Counted from the stretch's first letter, positions 36,690 to 48,935 are shown. The stretch: 64,000 nt of DNA from Mytilus californianus (GCF_021869535.1 NW_026262659.1:12878165-12942164), one strand, 5' to 3'. Notes: generated by a model not told the origin, from the sequence alone. Numbers and translations: made by a program.

Positions 36690-36985
36690 GCGTTAACGCG
36701 CGTTTACTACAAACAGTAAACGTGCGTTTACTTTTGACGAAATTAGAAAACGCGCCTTTTTCACGTTAACGCGGAAGTAAACGCGAAAGTAAACGCCCGT
36801 TTACTCTTTACAAAATTAGAAGACGCGTCGATTTTGCGTTAACGCGAAGGTAAACGCGAACGTAAACGCCCGTTTACTTTTTATGTCTACTGAAATTTCC
36901 GAGTTAACGCACAGTTAACGCGGCGTTTACTTGAAGTGCACGCGAGTAAACGCCGCGTTAACTTTTTCCGCCCGTTTACATGTAA
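36690..36985. repeat. right sub-terminal array of GTAAACG/CGTTTAC motifs
   Basis: It contains GCGCGTTTACTAC, AGTAAACGTGCGTTTACTTTT, GTAAACGCCCGTTTACT (twice), GTTAACGCGG and GTAAACGCCGCGTTAACT. It is an inverted but rearranged counterpart of the left array, sharing GGAAATTTC and TGTCTAC anchors. Motif order differs between arms, so the arms have drifted or recombined since they formed. Confidence 0.8.
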
Positions 36986-37008
36986 TGCTTGGTCAGTACC
37001 CAACTGTA

Positions 37009-37680
37009 CGATACCGCCCTCGGATTGTCTCACAGAAATATCCCAATGAAGAAAGGATGCAAACTCGTTGAATAAAGCACAGCTTATTGAAGCGCCAAAA
37101 GGGAGAGATTCATCGAAATAAAAATATTGATTAATCTTAAAACCAAGAAGATTAAAATCAATCGGTGAGATAGGTAGTAATCTGAAAGCTGATCGAACGT
37201 CGGACTTACTGGCTAATGCTTTATTTCCCTACAGCTTAATAATTTTAACAGCGTCATCAATATTCGAGTAAACAATTAACATTTCTTTGGATCAATAAAA
37301 TCATTTACGGATGTATTTTCTGGATAAGATAAATGATGAATTACCCTGAATTGATCGTCCTCCTTCCCCTTGGGAACTAAACCCAATGGGGAAATTCGTA
37401 AATTCGTAAAGTTGATATGGGCCTAAATTTTAAAGGACCAGCAATTCGCCCTGCATATTTCTTGACCTTGATCTCGCATAGCTGTTGTAATGTAAAACGA
37501 CCAAAAATCTTGGTTTATGACAGACCAAGTTGATTGGGGGCTTTGTGCTTTGCGGAGTCTGAATTACTTATCATAAGTTCCCCAACCATGGGATTTGTTT
37601 GCTGCAAATCGAATATCTCCCATATACTTTAGAAGGTCCTGAGCCAAGGAACTCTGGTTATGTTTTTCAAGCAAAACACT
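37009..37680 (-). pseudogene. DIRS reverse transcriptase, 5' part
   Basis: The minus strand reads, from upstream: a KGRIAGPF-like remnant; RISPLGLVPKG-like sequence broken by a shift near 37380; QFRVIHHLSYPENTSVNDFI; then SKSDVRSAFRLLPISPIDFN; then YFDESLPFGASISCALFNEF and ASFLHWDISVRQSEGGIV, which stops at the TA where the 5.4-kb element was inserted. These are the fingers and palm boxes A and B of DIRS RT. Stops near 37220 and 37560 and frameshifts make it non-functional. Confidence 0.8.
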
Positions 37681-37685
37681 CAATT

Positions 37686-39769
37686 AGAGATTTCCAATAA
37701 AATGACATACGTACGTAACTCGACGTACGGACCTAATGGGACCGGTTATTGTCAAAATAAAAATTTGCTTAAATACGTCGCTCAAGTTTAAACTAAGCAT
37801 TCAAAGACTATAAAAACAACACACTAGACTTTTGTCAACATTATATAATTTTAGGTGATGTAAAAGGATAGAAATCATGTATTTTAATCATCACGTGATT
37901 CTCAAGATTCCCGCCTAAAATTTGCATTATCATAAGATACGTATATACACGTATCCCATACATGTCATAGCGATTGATTCGAGTTATATTTCATGGTCTT
38001 AATTATGACAATTTGTTTCAATATTCTATGCAGATGAACGTTCCATGATAATGAAACGTAAAAGGATTCTTATAGAAGAAAGAATGTGTTCAGCTAAACC
38101 ATAACATAAAACCCGATTTTTGTTTTGAATGATTATAGTTCGCCTTCAAACTAGCCGAATTTCTGATTTTAAAAACAAATCAAACTAAATAATTATTAAT
38201 AAATTTAAACAACAACACGTTCTTAAATCATAATCCAAAGCCAGAGTTTTGTAAGAAAAAAAGAAAATGCATCTGTAGGTAGCTATACGGCATCGAAGGA
38301 TGACCCGAATGAAAACGCTGTATAGTAAACTCTAAATTAAATAGGTTATTTGTAAATTCAAAACGCATATATGTCACCAAATTCCTTATTGAGAATCGGA
38401 ACCCTAAAACACTTCATAAGACATCCATATCATCCGAGTAAAACTAGTGTGTGAGTACGCAACAAGACAACTGCGAGAACGAATACACGTTTCTATAAAA
38501 TGTACGAAAAAAAAAGATAAACACATTTTCTAAATAGATCATTGTATTTTAGAAGGTGTGCTCGATTAAGAATTGTACGTTGTCATTTTGTTTAACGGGG
38601 TTGACAGTTTAAAATATTAAACGAGTCCAAATACAAACTACATGTCCTGGCAAGATCTTTTAAATCACTTGAAATATGTTCACTTATAGTTTTTTTTATC
38701 CATTTTATTATTAAATAATTTATAGGTGGTCACTGAATTTGTGAAGTGCATTTGCCATATGTAAAAAAGATTTCTTTGCGCAATACAGTCAAAACGACAC
38801 GCTTTTTTTTATTTCTTTAACTGTTTAGATGTTGAATTTGGCACGTGACGGACCAACGGACGGATGCACAGACCAGAAAATATAATATCCACCTGCAATC
38901 ATGAGTTGGGCATAAAACTAAAATAACCTACTTAACAAAACTGCTACGAAATATTCCATACATGTCCGCTTTTCAGAAGTATTTGTTTCAACGTCAAGCA
39001 TTTCATTAAAACGATCTGTGAGCAATGACTTTAATTGCACATAAAGACTCTTCATAGTACCCATGCATCATATAATGCATTGTATATAACTAAAGAATAG
39101 AAGTAAAATAACAACTGGTTTGATAAAGTATAATGATTTTTTTTTGAAGATGCATTCTCATAAATTTCCTTTTATTAATACTACAGAATGATGACAAAGT
39201 AATTTCTGATAAATGCATCAATGATCTGAATTTCTGCTTCTGACAAAAGTATCTTGAAATTAATTACAGAAATATGCTAAAATAAGAAGCAAGTCGAATA
39301 CACCATTTATTTTCGGGTGTGTTTGAAACTCCTGGTTTAACGTTAGAACTTTAAAACCAAAAATGAGAATATCATCTCGCTTCAGAATTCATTATTTTTA
39401 TTTTTTCAGACCTAATTTCGACTTAGTAGTTTTAAGAATTTATCCTTTGAGAAGAAATAAATATATGGGTCACGTGAAATGACCAAGTAATGATGGTGCA
39501 TTTGAGTACACGTGGATGGATTAATTATTCCCTTAAAAGGTTGTTGCCAATAAAATCCTCTTGCATGTGGTAAAAAAAATCATGTAAAGATTTAAAAAAG
39601 CAGGTTGGGTTAATATAAAAATTTATTCGATTCCAACACAATATGTGTATTCAACTAACACAAAACTCGTGCAGTCTATGCTCCCCTCTGTCATGCTTTA
39701 GAGCAATAGGCCGAGATACGTTCAGATAAGTTGGTTATGTCGAGTAATGTCATTTTATTGGAAATCTCT
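37686..39769. mobile_element. possible 2.08-kb inverted-repeat element
   Basis: A perfect 23-bp inverted repeat lies at 37686-37708 (AGAGATTTCCAATAAAATGA and three further bases) and 39747-39769. Partial pairing continues inwards (ACTCGAC versus GTCGAGT). TTA sits at both outer edges and could be a 3-bp target duplication. The interior has no recognisable coding. It abuts the upstream end of the DIRS RT, so it may have truncated that gene. Confidence 0.5.
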
Positions 39770-42535
39770 TATATAACATAAAAGCGCTTGTCCAAGTGTG
39801 GATATTGGATATTGCGCGACATGGCAAAGATTTTTTGATAATCAAAATGTTTGTATATAGTTAAACAGATGCTACAATCAAGTTTTTTGTATTACAAGTG
39901 AGAAAGTTCAATGTGCTTTACACATTTAAGAATTAAAGGCACGTGATAATAATCATTCTAAACTAACAGAGGCGATCCTTATGTGTGTCAGCATCATTAG
40001 ACACATTTGATTTATAATACTAACATATTATAAACAAAAACAACGTACGCCTGTGGCCTTATTGAATTCAATTATCTAATATACAATAATGGCTATTACC
40101 CCTGTTGGGGGTTCTGTAAAATATATGATGATGTCTATTTTTTGTTTGTTCAATAGTTACCTTTATATAATACAGTCCTCTCTTCCAATTTCAAAATCCT
40201 TAATCATTAATAATACACGACAATCTCGATTCAAATATTCTGTCATTATGTTTTTGAATATAGTCTGTTTATCATGCTCAGCTGTTTATTCAAATCAAGT
40301 ATTGATGACAGATTTTTGGTAGTTCCTGTTACTCATACCAATTTTAGGACGCGTTGCAGCTTAGCATATTGTGAAATAGCGTATATTGCTGAAGACTGTT
40401 TGTTGGCTTCTTCTTATATATTGCGTTTCGTTTAAATAAAATGACAGTTGAATCAAAATAATTGGAAAGCCCGATCAATTAAGAAGTTGAAGAACACCAT
40501 ACCTACAAATGAAATATTAAAAAAGTATAATTGAGTTTATGGTTTATCTTGAAAAACAAACAGACTTAACATTATTGTTATATGTCCCCAACACGTCAAA
40601 TCATAAATTTGATGCTAAGCAATTACATCTCTCTACAAATTATCTGTGATTATGTAAAAAGAAAATAATTTGCATTTAAACATCAATAAATTGCAACCCA
40701 CCAACCAGAACATCATATTGTCATCAACAACAAGAAGGTGCATCATTTTTTCAGTATGCCAAGCTCATAAAAAAAGTTGTGTAGAAATTCAACAACTGTT
40801 TTCAATAACGTAACGATTCTTGGTTGGGTGAGCATTTCCATTAGACCTATGTATACTGATAATGGTATAAGTTTATGTCAATTTCTTCCCTGATTTAACC
40901 TCGGAATAGAAATGTTATAACGCAATGTACAAAGCGTAAAACAGATAACTGAAATAGATTAAACCACTCAGATTGGCTCTTAAAGCATCAATATCTTAAG
41001 GTATAACAAGAGACACATTATCCTATTTGAAAATACCCGTATTCACTAAAAATCCATGCTTTTTCGCCCTTGAATTTTGGAAATCGAAACGTATTACTTA
41101 TCAGCAATGATATCTTCCAGACTTTAGATATCAGACCATCAGACAATTTCATTTTTAATTTTGTCTTACTATACATATTTCAAAGGCTTCAAATATAGTA
41201 CAAAAATTCAACAAATCCTAAAACAGTCTCATTTTGATATTTAGTTATTTATATTTACATATGATCATAGCATTTACCTCAAAAGATATTTAAGTACAAG
41301 ATGCATTTAAAAAAGATGCCACTGCGTGTAAAATATCTCTTTGGATAAGGACTTGACTCATATTATATATTTCACAAGTCAAATATTTCAGAGACATATC
41401 CAATTATTCATTTATCAATAAAACTAACATAAATTTAAAAAACGTTTGTATATTTTTACTATATTTGCAATTTCAGGGACCACATCATGTCTTTGTTGTG
41501 CCATGATAAATACGTTTTCGGTAATGCGAACAACAAAAGTCATTTTAATCAATCCATGAGTAATCAATGATACATATAACTATCACTAAAATATATCAAT
41601 GATGATGAGCGACAAGTTATTCGTATTGTAATACTTTTAAACATCTTGCAAAATTCAATTTGCACAACAAAGTTCACAATTTACCCGAACGTGTAAGACT
41701 AGTGTTTAATTTACGTAATTGATATCATTTATACGTACAAATATATGCCTGGTTACATTGATGAGGTGTTTTGTAAAGACATAATCGGACAGCATGTTAT
41801 TTCTATTCTCATAGGAGAAACCCACAGATGAACAACAGATACCAAGAGGGAAAATGCTTTTATTGGTACGTAGTTATAATTTCATTTACATAGACAGGTA
41901 TCATTATATGTATTGTAAGATTAAATGCAACCAGGAAAAAATAAATAAACGAAAAACAATGCATGCATCCGTTATTAAGAGTAAATAATTCTTCAATAAA
42001 AAATCCTAGACCTAGAATTGTCAAATCGGACTAGACGATAAGAAGCATAAATATTTCGATGACTTTTAAATTTTACAAGTGACATGCAGATCTTTGTAGT
42101 AAGTGTTTGACATTAAAATCCTGAACAGAAAAATGATTCGGAAAATATAAAGATTCAAGTGATTGTTGTGTGAATAATCGCATCCGTACCAAATGAATAC
42201 ATATTGAAGTATGTCGAAATAATGGCCTGTAGTCATTAATATTAATCATGATGTGATGATGGTTTCAAAAAAGGAAAGTAGTTCTCAAAAGGAAAAGAAA
42301 TTAATAAACTAATGAACATGCATTTTGCAAAACTGCACTACTAATTGTGAGAGGACTATAAAACACGATTTATAAAAATTATATTTGAATATTTAAATAT
42401 TTATACCCTAATTTTCTTTAAGTAAATTCCATCATATTGACAAAAATGTGTGAAAAAACAAAAAACACATAAAGCACTTCTGTTTGTTATTATTATTATT
42501 GTAAATTATTCTGTGTTACGAATCATCGCAGCGAG
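39770..42535. other. gene-free interval
   Basis: AT-rich. The 77-codon frame at 40089-40322 and others have no family resemblance or splice context. No named repeat was recognised. Confidence 0.45.
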
Positions 42536-42690
42536 TAAGAAGATACTTTCTTGTAAGTCAGAAGAATGGTTTTTGAGCTTTTGATTTTGCCATTTGATTA
42601 GCGACTTTCCGTTTTGAATTTTCCTAGGTATATTGTGATTTTACTTTTTAAATTTTCTTTGGAGTTCGGTATTTTTTTTATTTTTACTTT
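42536..42690 (-). repeat. dispersed retroelement-tail repeat, family D
   Basis: TTTGAGCTTTTGATTTTGCC, ATTTGATTAGCGACTTTCCG and TTTGAATTTTCCTAGG. The same blocks occur at 46640-46740 and 60015-60110, and in reverse complement at 48800-48930. It is usually followed by the CTGACTTGGTACAGGCAT block in the longer copies. Confidence 0.65.
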
Positions 42691-44120
42691 TTAAACGTAT
42701 CGATGTTTTTGAGTCGCTCATTCATCAACCGTCGACCACTCCAGTAAAATCCTTTACAGAGAGAACCACAGAAGCTATCGTGTTAGCGAGGATACTATAA
42801 AAAGACTTCGTTAAGAGAAAAATTAAAATGGGAGACATTTTTTTACTAGAAAAGCAGAAACGAAGAGGTCCATATAAACATCTGGATGATTTTAAAAAGA
42901 AAAAAATATATATACAGTGTAAAGAATATCAAAACGACTACACATAACAGAATGGTATAGAACGAAAGTAATTCTATCAGATTTCGTTACTATATGATTT
43001 CTTTGCATTCGTTACTTAAACGTTTAAACTTCCTTTCGTTACATTCAATATGCATACAGTAAAATCTTGAATGACAGGTTTTTTAACTCCGTTTTGCAAG
43101 AAAATCAGCAGTCAATGCTACACTTTTAACTTTACGAATACACATATAGTGTTTGCATACTTTAGTCAAATCAATGACCAGTGCTGGTCACTCATTCGCT
43201 GAGTTTATCCGAAAACGCCTGTCTATAATAAAATTTTATTTTTCGCCCTGTTTTAATGTGACATATTTGGAAAATATCTATAATAATTGTTCCACTAATT
43301 TTAGTCATTCGCTTGAAGACGAGCACACGGACCCTTATTTTTAAAATGACATTTGGCTTATTTATATAGGAAGATTATTTTACCAATTTTTGAAAATATC
43401 ATCGACGATGTAAACAATAGCGCATATGCAAAGTTTCGTAAAAAACACCATGGGTTTCAAACTTAATCGTATGCCCGTAAGCATCGCCCAGGCACTTGTT
43501 ATAAATCAAGTAGTAGAATAGTTTTCTGAAAGGAAAAAAAATTCAATGTAAAGCATTTGAATTTCAAATGTTTATCAATCATCCGTTAAAATGTTTTTTT
43601 AAGCTTTCAGATACAATGATCAAGAAGGATAAAGTCTCTTTCACAGTAACATCAGCCAGTAACAATGTTTTCCGTCTGAGAGGTAGAATTTTTTAAAGAT
43701 GTTTTTTCTAAACATTACAGAAGAAATATTATTTGTTTGTAAAAACAAGAAAAAGAAAACAAATAAGATATGCAATGAAATTGTATTTCTCACACAGCGT
43801 CACATTGTATGTAACCCTATTTCTTAAATACACGTTGATATTTTTCAATACATTTCAATATTTGTCTTACCCAAGAATGTTAAATATAATACAAATTGTT
43901 CAGTATTTCACAGTTTTGATGATGACTTGTATTGCTCAAATACAATACAAACCATAAAAAAAATAATTGAACTTACAAAAAAGTATGCATCCGTATAGCA
44001 CGGATTTTATTTTGAAAAAAAAATATTGATTGTAAATACATATTTTGATATACAGTTCGATGGTTAATAAAGGATTTGGCTATTCTCTGTCGTTCTTAAG
44101 TTAACTAATGATTCACTACA
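42691..44120. other. gene-free interval
   Basis: Short open frames at 43153-43344 and 43733-43957 were inspected and are not recognisable proteins. Confidence 0.45.
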
Positions 44121-44124
44121 AGAC

Positions 44125-44225
44125 AGGGGGAATATACCAAAGGGATTTTCAAACTCTTAAGTCAAAGACAAACTGACAACGCCATGGCGAAAAACGAAAG
44201 GCAACAGCCTACAAAATACAACTGG
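44125..44225 (-). repeat. retroelement 3' tail, family C, short copy
   Basis: CAAACTGACAACGCCATGGC preceded by AATATACCAAAGGGATTTTC. A 5'-truncated copy of the tail attached to the RT at 50176-50530. Confidence 0.65.
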
Positions 44226-45540
44226 TCGTTTAATGTTTACTATTTGATTTGTGTCCTCATATGTAACTAACTAACCGTTTATATGTAACCCTTCCAATAC
44301 AACTATCGAATGACAATTCGACAAAGTGCATTTACCCGACCTCTCGGAAATTAGATTAAGCTTAAGATGAAGAATCTGAGATTGTGTATCATGTTTCGTT
44401 ACTTTCCACTCGATTTAGGAGATTAACTTCAACATATGAGTAGACAAATATACATTATAAAAACTTCTACGAAGTCTTTTTTGATAGTCTGTAGCTAAGA
44501 AACAAATGAAAGGATATGATGGAGAATTAATTGCCGCCAACACGTAATTCTTTTACAGCATTTTTGTTTTTCAAAGCTCCACCCAAAATGTTCATCCCTG
44601 AAGACCTGTCATGATGTTGCTGGATAATGAATTGCAAAAGAGCGCATTTGTTTTGAAGAATTGGCTATTTGAATAGTATTTCGTCTATTTATTCACCCTT
44701 TTTCTATTTCAACACATTGGATAAACTTATTATATTCTAAAAATCAAAATTATAGCTAGTATGATAATGTTAGACAAAAGTAGCTATCGCAACATTACAT
44801 GTATATTAATGTTTGTGGTGCGCTTGTATTCGACAATGTAAACTAAATAATAATTAGGATCGTACTGCGCGATCACATTATCTTTCCACAGAATGAATTA
44901 ATTGTATTTCATCTAAATAAAGCTGAATGCAATGAAAAGAGGAATAAATGGGTCGAAGCCATCAATGATGTTAGGGTCAATTTGTACAACAGAATGTTCA
45001 AGGTATTGTATAACAGTGTCTTTTCTTAGAGAACCATTAAGAAGTGACAAAAATTAAAAGAACAAAAGAACTAATCCTCATTTGTAAATAGAATCATTAC
45101 AAACGTGTTTCGAAAAGCAAAATGGGAGGCAGTTGAAACCTTAGTTCATCAATAATTTTCATTTCTAGACGCAGAACTTAAGAAGGATGTGTCGTTATTG
45201 TGTGACGCATTATGCTCGATATCTTTCTTAAACGGATTTCTTTATTATGGGTCCAACTAATGAAAAAATATTAGAAGTAATACAACTTCCTTTTAACAAT
45301 TAAGTTAAAATAATAAAAGGAATTTTTAAATTTGGGATCCACATGCATACTTTCTTATTTAAAATCAAAATTGTAAGTGGTCTTGGTCATCTTTAATATC
45401 CATTCTCGCCTATAGATGTAACTTTACATATCAAAACATTTCCTTACATTAATGCTACGAATTTAACTTCAGAATGGATGAATACGGTCAATTATTATCC
45501 AAATAATAAATTAATGAAAATAAAACTAGCTGTTATTAGG
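44226..45540. other. gene-free interval
   Basis: No coding, splice or repeat signal that I can support. Confidence 0.4.
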
Positions 45541-45601
45541 GCCCTGCCGAATGGCGGGTCGCCCTATAGTGATCAGTCTGTCCGTCCGTCCGTAACAAAT
45601 T

Positions 45602-46108
45602 GTGTCCGCTCTATATCTAGGGAACCGTTATGATTTCAAAGTTTATACATGACATGTATATTAACCAACACCAGAGGGTGTGTCATAATGTTTGTACAAC
45701 TTCCTAGGTCAAATGTCAAGGTCAAAAACTTTGGTTTCAGTTGACAACCCCGTGTCCTATGGTAAAGATCGTGTCCGCTCTATATCATGAGAACCGTTAT
45801 GGTTTCAAAGTTAATACTTGCCAGGTATATTAACCAACACCACAGGGTGTGTCATAATGTATGTACAACTTCCTAGGTCAAATGTCAAGGTCAAAAACTT
45901 TGGTTTCAGTTGACAACCCCGTGTCCTATGGTAAAGATCGTGTCCGCTCTATATCTTGAGAACCGTTATGATTTCAAAGTTTATACTTGACATGTATATT
46001 AACCAACACCACAGGGTGTGTCATAATGTATGTACAATTTCCTAGGTCAAAGGTCAAGGTCAAAAACTTTGGTTTCAGATGACAACCCCATGTCCTATGG
46101 TAAAGATA
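45602..46108. repeat. three tandem copies of a 169-bp unit
   Basis: The unit starts GTGTCCGCTCTATATC at 45602, 45771 and 45940, so the period is exactly 169. It includes AACCGTTATG, TTAACCAACACCA, AGGGTGTGTCATAATGT and CTTCCTAGGTCAAATGTCAA. Copies are nearly identical. The preceding 60 bases contain GGCGGGTCGCCCTATAGTGA and TCTGTCCGTCCGTCCGT, which look like the conserved start of the repeat. Confidence 0.85.
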
Positions 46109-46214
46109 CACATTTTTTTACCACACTTTATTCACAGCGGGGCCCACATAGATGGCTACCATTTCAAAGATGTCTAGTTTATTTTTGTTCCTAGTGCCTT
46201 TTTGGATTTATTTT

Positions 46215-46335
46215 CAGCGGGAAAATATAAAAAGAACACGTTATAAATTTCATGCGTCTTTAGCGCTTTTCTGAATTTACCTTCATCAGAAACGATGAAA
46301 GCCAAATGTTTGAAAGCCAAGGATGTATAAGAGCT
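46215..46335 (-). repeat. SINE-like dispersed repeat, family E
   Basis: TTTCATGCGTCTTTAGCGCTT and AATTTACCTTCATCAGAAAC, then GAAAGCCAAGGATGTATAAG. Plus-orientation relatives are at 53990-54095, 63140-63260 and 63640-63720, sharing TTTGAGTGTTCCTGATGAAG-type sequence. Confidence 0.6.
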
Positions 46336-46599
46336 GAAACAGCTGAAGAGCTATATGACCAAATAGGACCTAAAAATAGCCAAATCTATCTAAGGTCTTA
46401 GAAAGGTTTTATTTGTAAAATACCTTTATTACACAATGTTGACTGCTGTACCCACATTTGTGATACCTTTGCATATTATGTCTGTTTGTTTTCTCACACA
46501 TTGTTGTCATTATAAAAGAATTTTATGCGACTGTAATACAAGTGAGCGGTTTAGCTAGCTATAAAACCAGGTTTAATCCACCATTTTCTACATGAGGTA

Positions 46600-46740
46600 A
46601 TGCCTGTACCACGTCGGGAATATGGCAGTTTTTTTCCATTTGTTTTATGTGTTTGAGCTTTTGATTTTGTCATTTGATAAAGGACTTTCAGTTTTGAATT
46701 TTCCTTGGTATTTTTGTTACTTTTCTTTTTATTCAAACTG
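46600..46740 (-). repeat. dispersed retroelement-tail repeat, family D
   Basis: ATGCCTGTACCACGTCGGGA, TTTGAGCTTTTGATTTTGTC and GACTTTCAGTTTTGAATTTTC. Companion copies are listed at 42536, 48800 and 60015. Confidence 0.65.
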
Positions 46741-48420
46741 TTCTAATCGTTGGATCTAAAATAAACATTGCACTCTGGAAAATGGGCATATCACATCCTT
46801 GTAACATATAATGACAGTTGTTTAAATGAGGACCATTCGTTGATCCATTAACCCAAACGTATAGTTTAGTAACAGTTTTAATTTTCCGGTGAAACAATGG
46901 ATAACAAGATGACAGCCACAATGTATCAAGATGGTATGATGTAAATAACTTTCACGTGAACCTTAAATGTTGTACATAAATATTGTCTTAATTCTACTTT
47001 TGATGAAATTCACATTACTCAATTTACAAAAATATCCGTATGAAATGGACATTTGTGGATGAGAAAATATAGGCTAGGTATTTTCCTATAAATCCAGTGT
47101 GTAAGTTGTTCATAATTCTAAACAATTTTAACAGAGAAAAAACATCAATAGGTAAATAGAAGCGTCAAGTTGATATTTTATATCAAACAAAGCTACATCC
47201 ACATCTCCTTATTTTTATACAGAAAACTTAAAATAAAGCGAGAACAATAACCTACCCCAAATTTTGTTTTTCTTATTTAGAGAGTGAAAAGGGAATTGCA
47301 TTTTGAGAGTTTAATATTTTTCTAATGATTAAACACAGTTCAGAACAGACAAATTTAGACAGTTAACTTAGTTTTAGTATATTTTATAAGTAATGACGGA
47401 AAACATCTCTTTTACAGTTTCATTCTGTGAATATTTTCTATCAATTCTATTAATTCTTCCCAGTCTATTCCTATTCAGCGGAGATAAGTAACGTTAAATC
47501 CCACTTTAACTTTGAAGAACAACATATGATATCATTTCGTGTAGAAAATAAACTAGTGTCTTCTATCCGGTCTAGGAAAAGTAACATCTAAACTAAGAAT
47601 CATGGTTGAAACTGAAACTTTACATACTAGAAATAAACATAGAACATTACTTAATGATATGCATATTGAAATTTCAAGGGGTTTGGGGGATTGGTCTATA
47701 AAAATATGTTTTAAAATATAACTATAAACTGGCTTGTAATTTGCAAGATGATATTATAATGTCGAGTTTTCCTTGACAATTTTATCTAAAGCTGGAATTG
47801 ATGCATGTTTATAACTATTTTATAAGTTTAAAGTAACTAGAAATGGCTGTTCTGCAAAATAATTTTAGTGACCCTTGTTTCATGTTCTGAGTTTTTTCCG
47901 CTGTCAGCCGTTCTTGTAGATCTACTTAACAAATACAAATTTTGTGGTATATTGCAAGCACTTCGCGTAAAATTCAACTTTTTGTTTAATTTTTTTTTTT
48001 TAATTTGACATATCAACAAAGAAACGAGTAAACCGATCAGGGCAGACAAATTTTTGAAATAAAATTGCAAGATTAAATAAGGTGTACGTGTGTAACGAGT
48101 AAAAGATATTATGGTGTAATTAATAAACTAAAGCGCAGAGGCATGACAATTTAGCTTGATGAGAACTTACTTTGAAAGATGAATTAATACCTAGAAATAA
48201 CAACACCAAACTTCTAAATGTTTCTATGCGATAACAATATTTCGATCGGCTGTGGGTAAAATAATCTGGGTCCATAATTCGTTCAACTCCATGTAAACCG
48301 GGACAAAAAAAACTCGATCAGAAACTCATAACATCTGATTCGTTAGAAAATTTCTAAAAGCGAAACAAAAAAATGTGCAAACGTTTGTTTTATCTGAAAA
48401 AGATATGGAAGTAAGGGCAA
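46741..48420. other. gene-free interval
   Basis: AT-rich. The only repeat hint is ACATCCACATCTCCTTATTT near 47197, a stub of the family A end. Confidence 0.45.
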
Positions 48421-48779
48421 CCTAATGTACAAGGTATAATAAAAATACCGACCTACAAGGTAAATTCATAAAAGGAGAAGTCCATAAAAACTTGACAAAA
48501 TCAAACCTAATAAACATACGGAACGAGTGAAAAGCAACTGCCATATTCTTGACTAAGTACAGACATTTTCCGAGGAGAAATTGTATGTTAAACCTAGATT
48601 TATAGCTTTCGTATCCTCCCACTTGTATGACAGTTGTTTATTGTTCAGTTGTATTGACAAAATTGGGTGATCAAACCAAACCGACATACAGTTTGGAAGG
48701 TTCATAAAATAGATTATTGATAATCATATATACCATATTCCAATATGATGAATTTTTTCAATTTCCGAAAGCCGGAGTA

Positions 48780-48935
48780 TAAAGTAAAATAACAAAAATA
48801 CCTATTCCGAGGAAAATTCTAAACGGAAAGTCCCTTAGCAAAGGGCAAAATCAAAAGCTCAAACACATCAAACACATCAAACGAATGGATAACAACTGTC
48901 ATATTCCTGACTTGGTACAGGCATTGTCTTAATTA
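48780..48935 (+). repeat. dispersed retroelement-tail repeat, family D, reverse copy
   Basis: GAGGAAAATTCTAAACGGAA, GTCCCTTAGCAAAGGGCAAA and ATCAAAAGCTCAAACACATC, then CCTGACTTGGTACAGGCATT. A further diverged copy may lie at 48460-48600. Confidence 0.65.

Larger units (their letters stand above)
31595..37006. mobile_element. 5412-bp TA-flanked TIR element with satellite core
   Basis: Ends are inverted: CAGTTGGGTGCAGACCAAGC at the left and, read inwards from 37006, CAGTTGGGTACTGACCAAGC; the match continues through ATTACAT. TA flanks both ends (31593-31594 and 37007-37008). Removing the element plus one TA restores the RT codons G-G-I-V-H-Y-L-D-D, which proves the boundaries. Inside are, in order: left motif array (31620-31930), AT-rich unique sequence (31931-32700), tandem 256-bp array (32700-36560), a short spacer, and right motif array (36690-36985). 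No frame over about 90 codons makes sense as protein, so it is non-autonomous. 5'-CAGT termini plus TA fit Tc1/mariner-like mobilisation, which is inference. Confidence 0.85.
28845..37685 (-). mobile_element. degenerate DIRS/Ngaro-type tyrosine-recombinase retrotransposon
   Basis: In minus-strand order the element has: RT (37680-37009 and 31592-31173), RNase H (about 31150-30740), tyrosine recombinase (30732-29739) and an SGNH hydrolase (29640-29049). RT with a downstream tyrosine recombinase defines the DIRS superfamily. A hydrolase and no visible methyltransferase point to the Ngaro branch, where SGNH hydrolase ORFs have been described. It is inactive, with stops and frameshifts in every domain and a 5.4-kb element inside the RT. 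The terminal split direct repeats expected of Ngaro were not identified; 28845-29048 is probably non-coding 3' end. A gag region upstream of the RT was not found. Confidence 0.8.

Noticed and set aside
43153-43957. Short open frames of 63 and 74 codons
   Set aside because: No recognisable motif, no splice context, and composition like surrounding AT-rich DNA.
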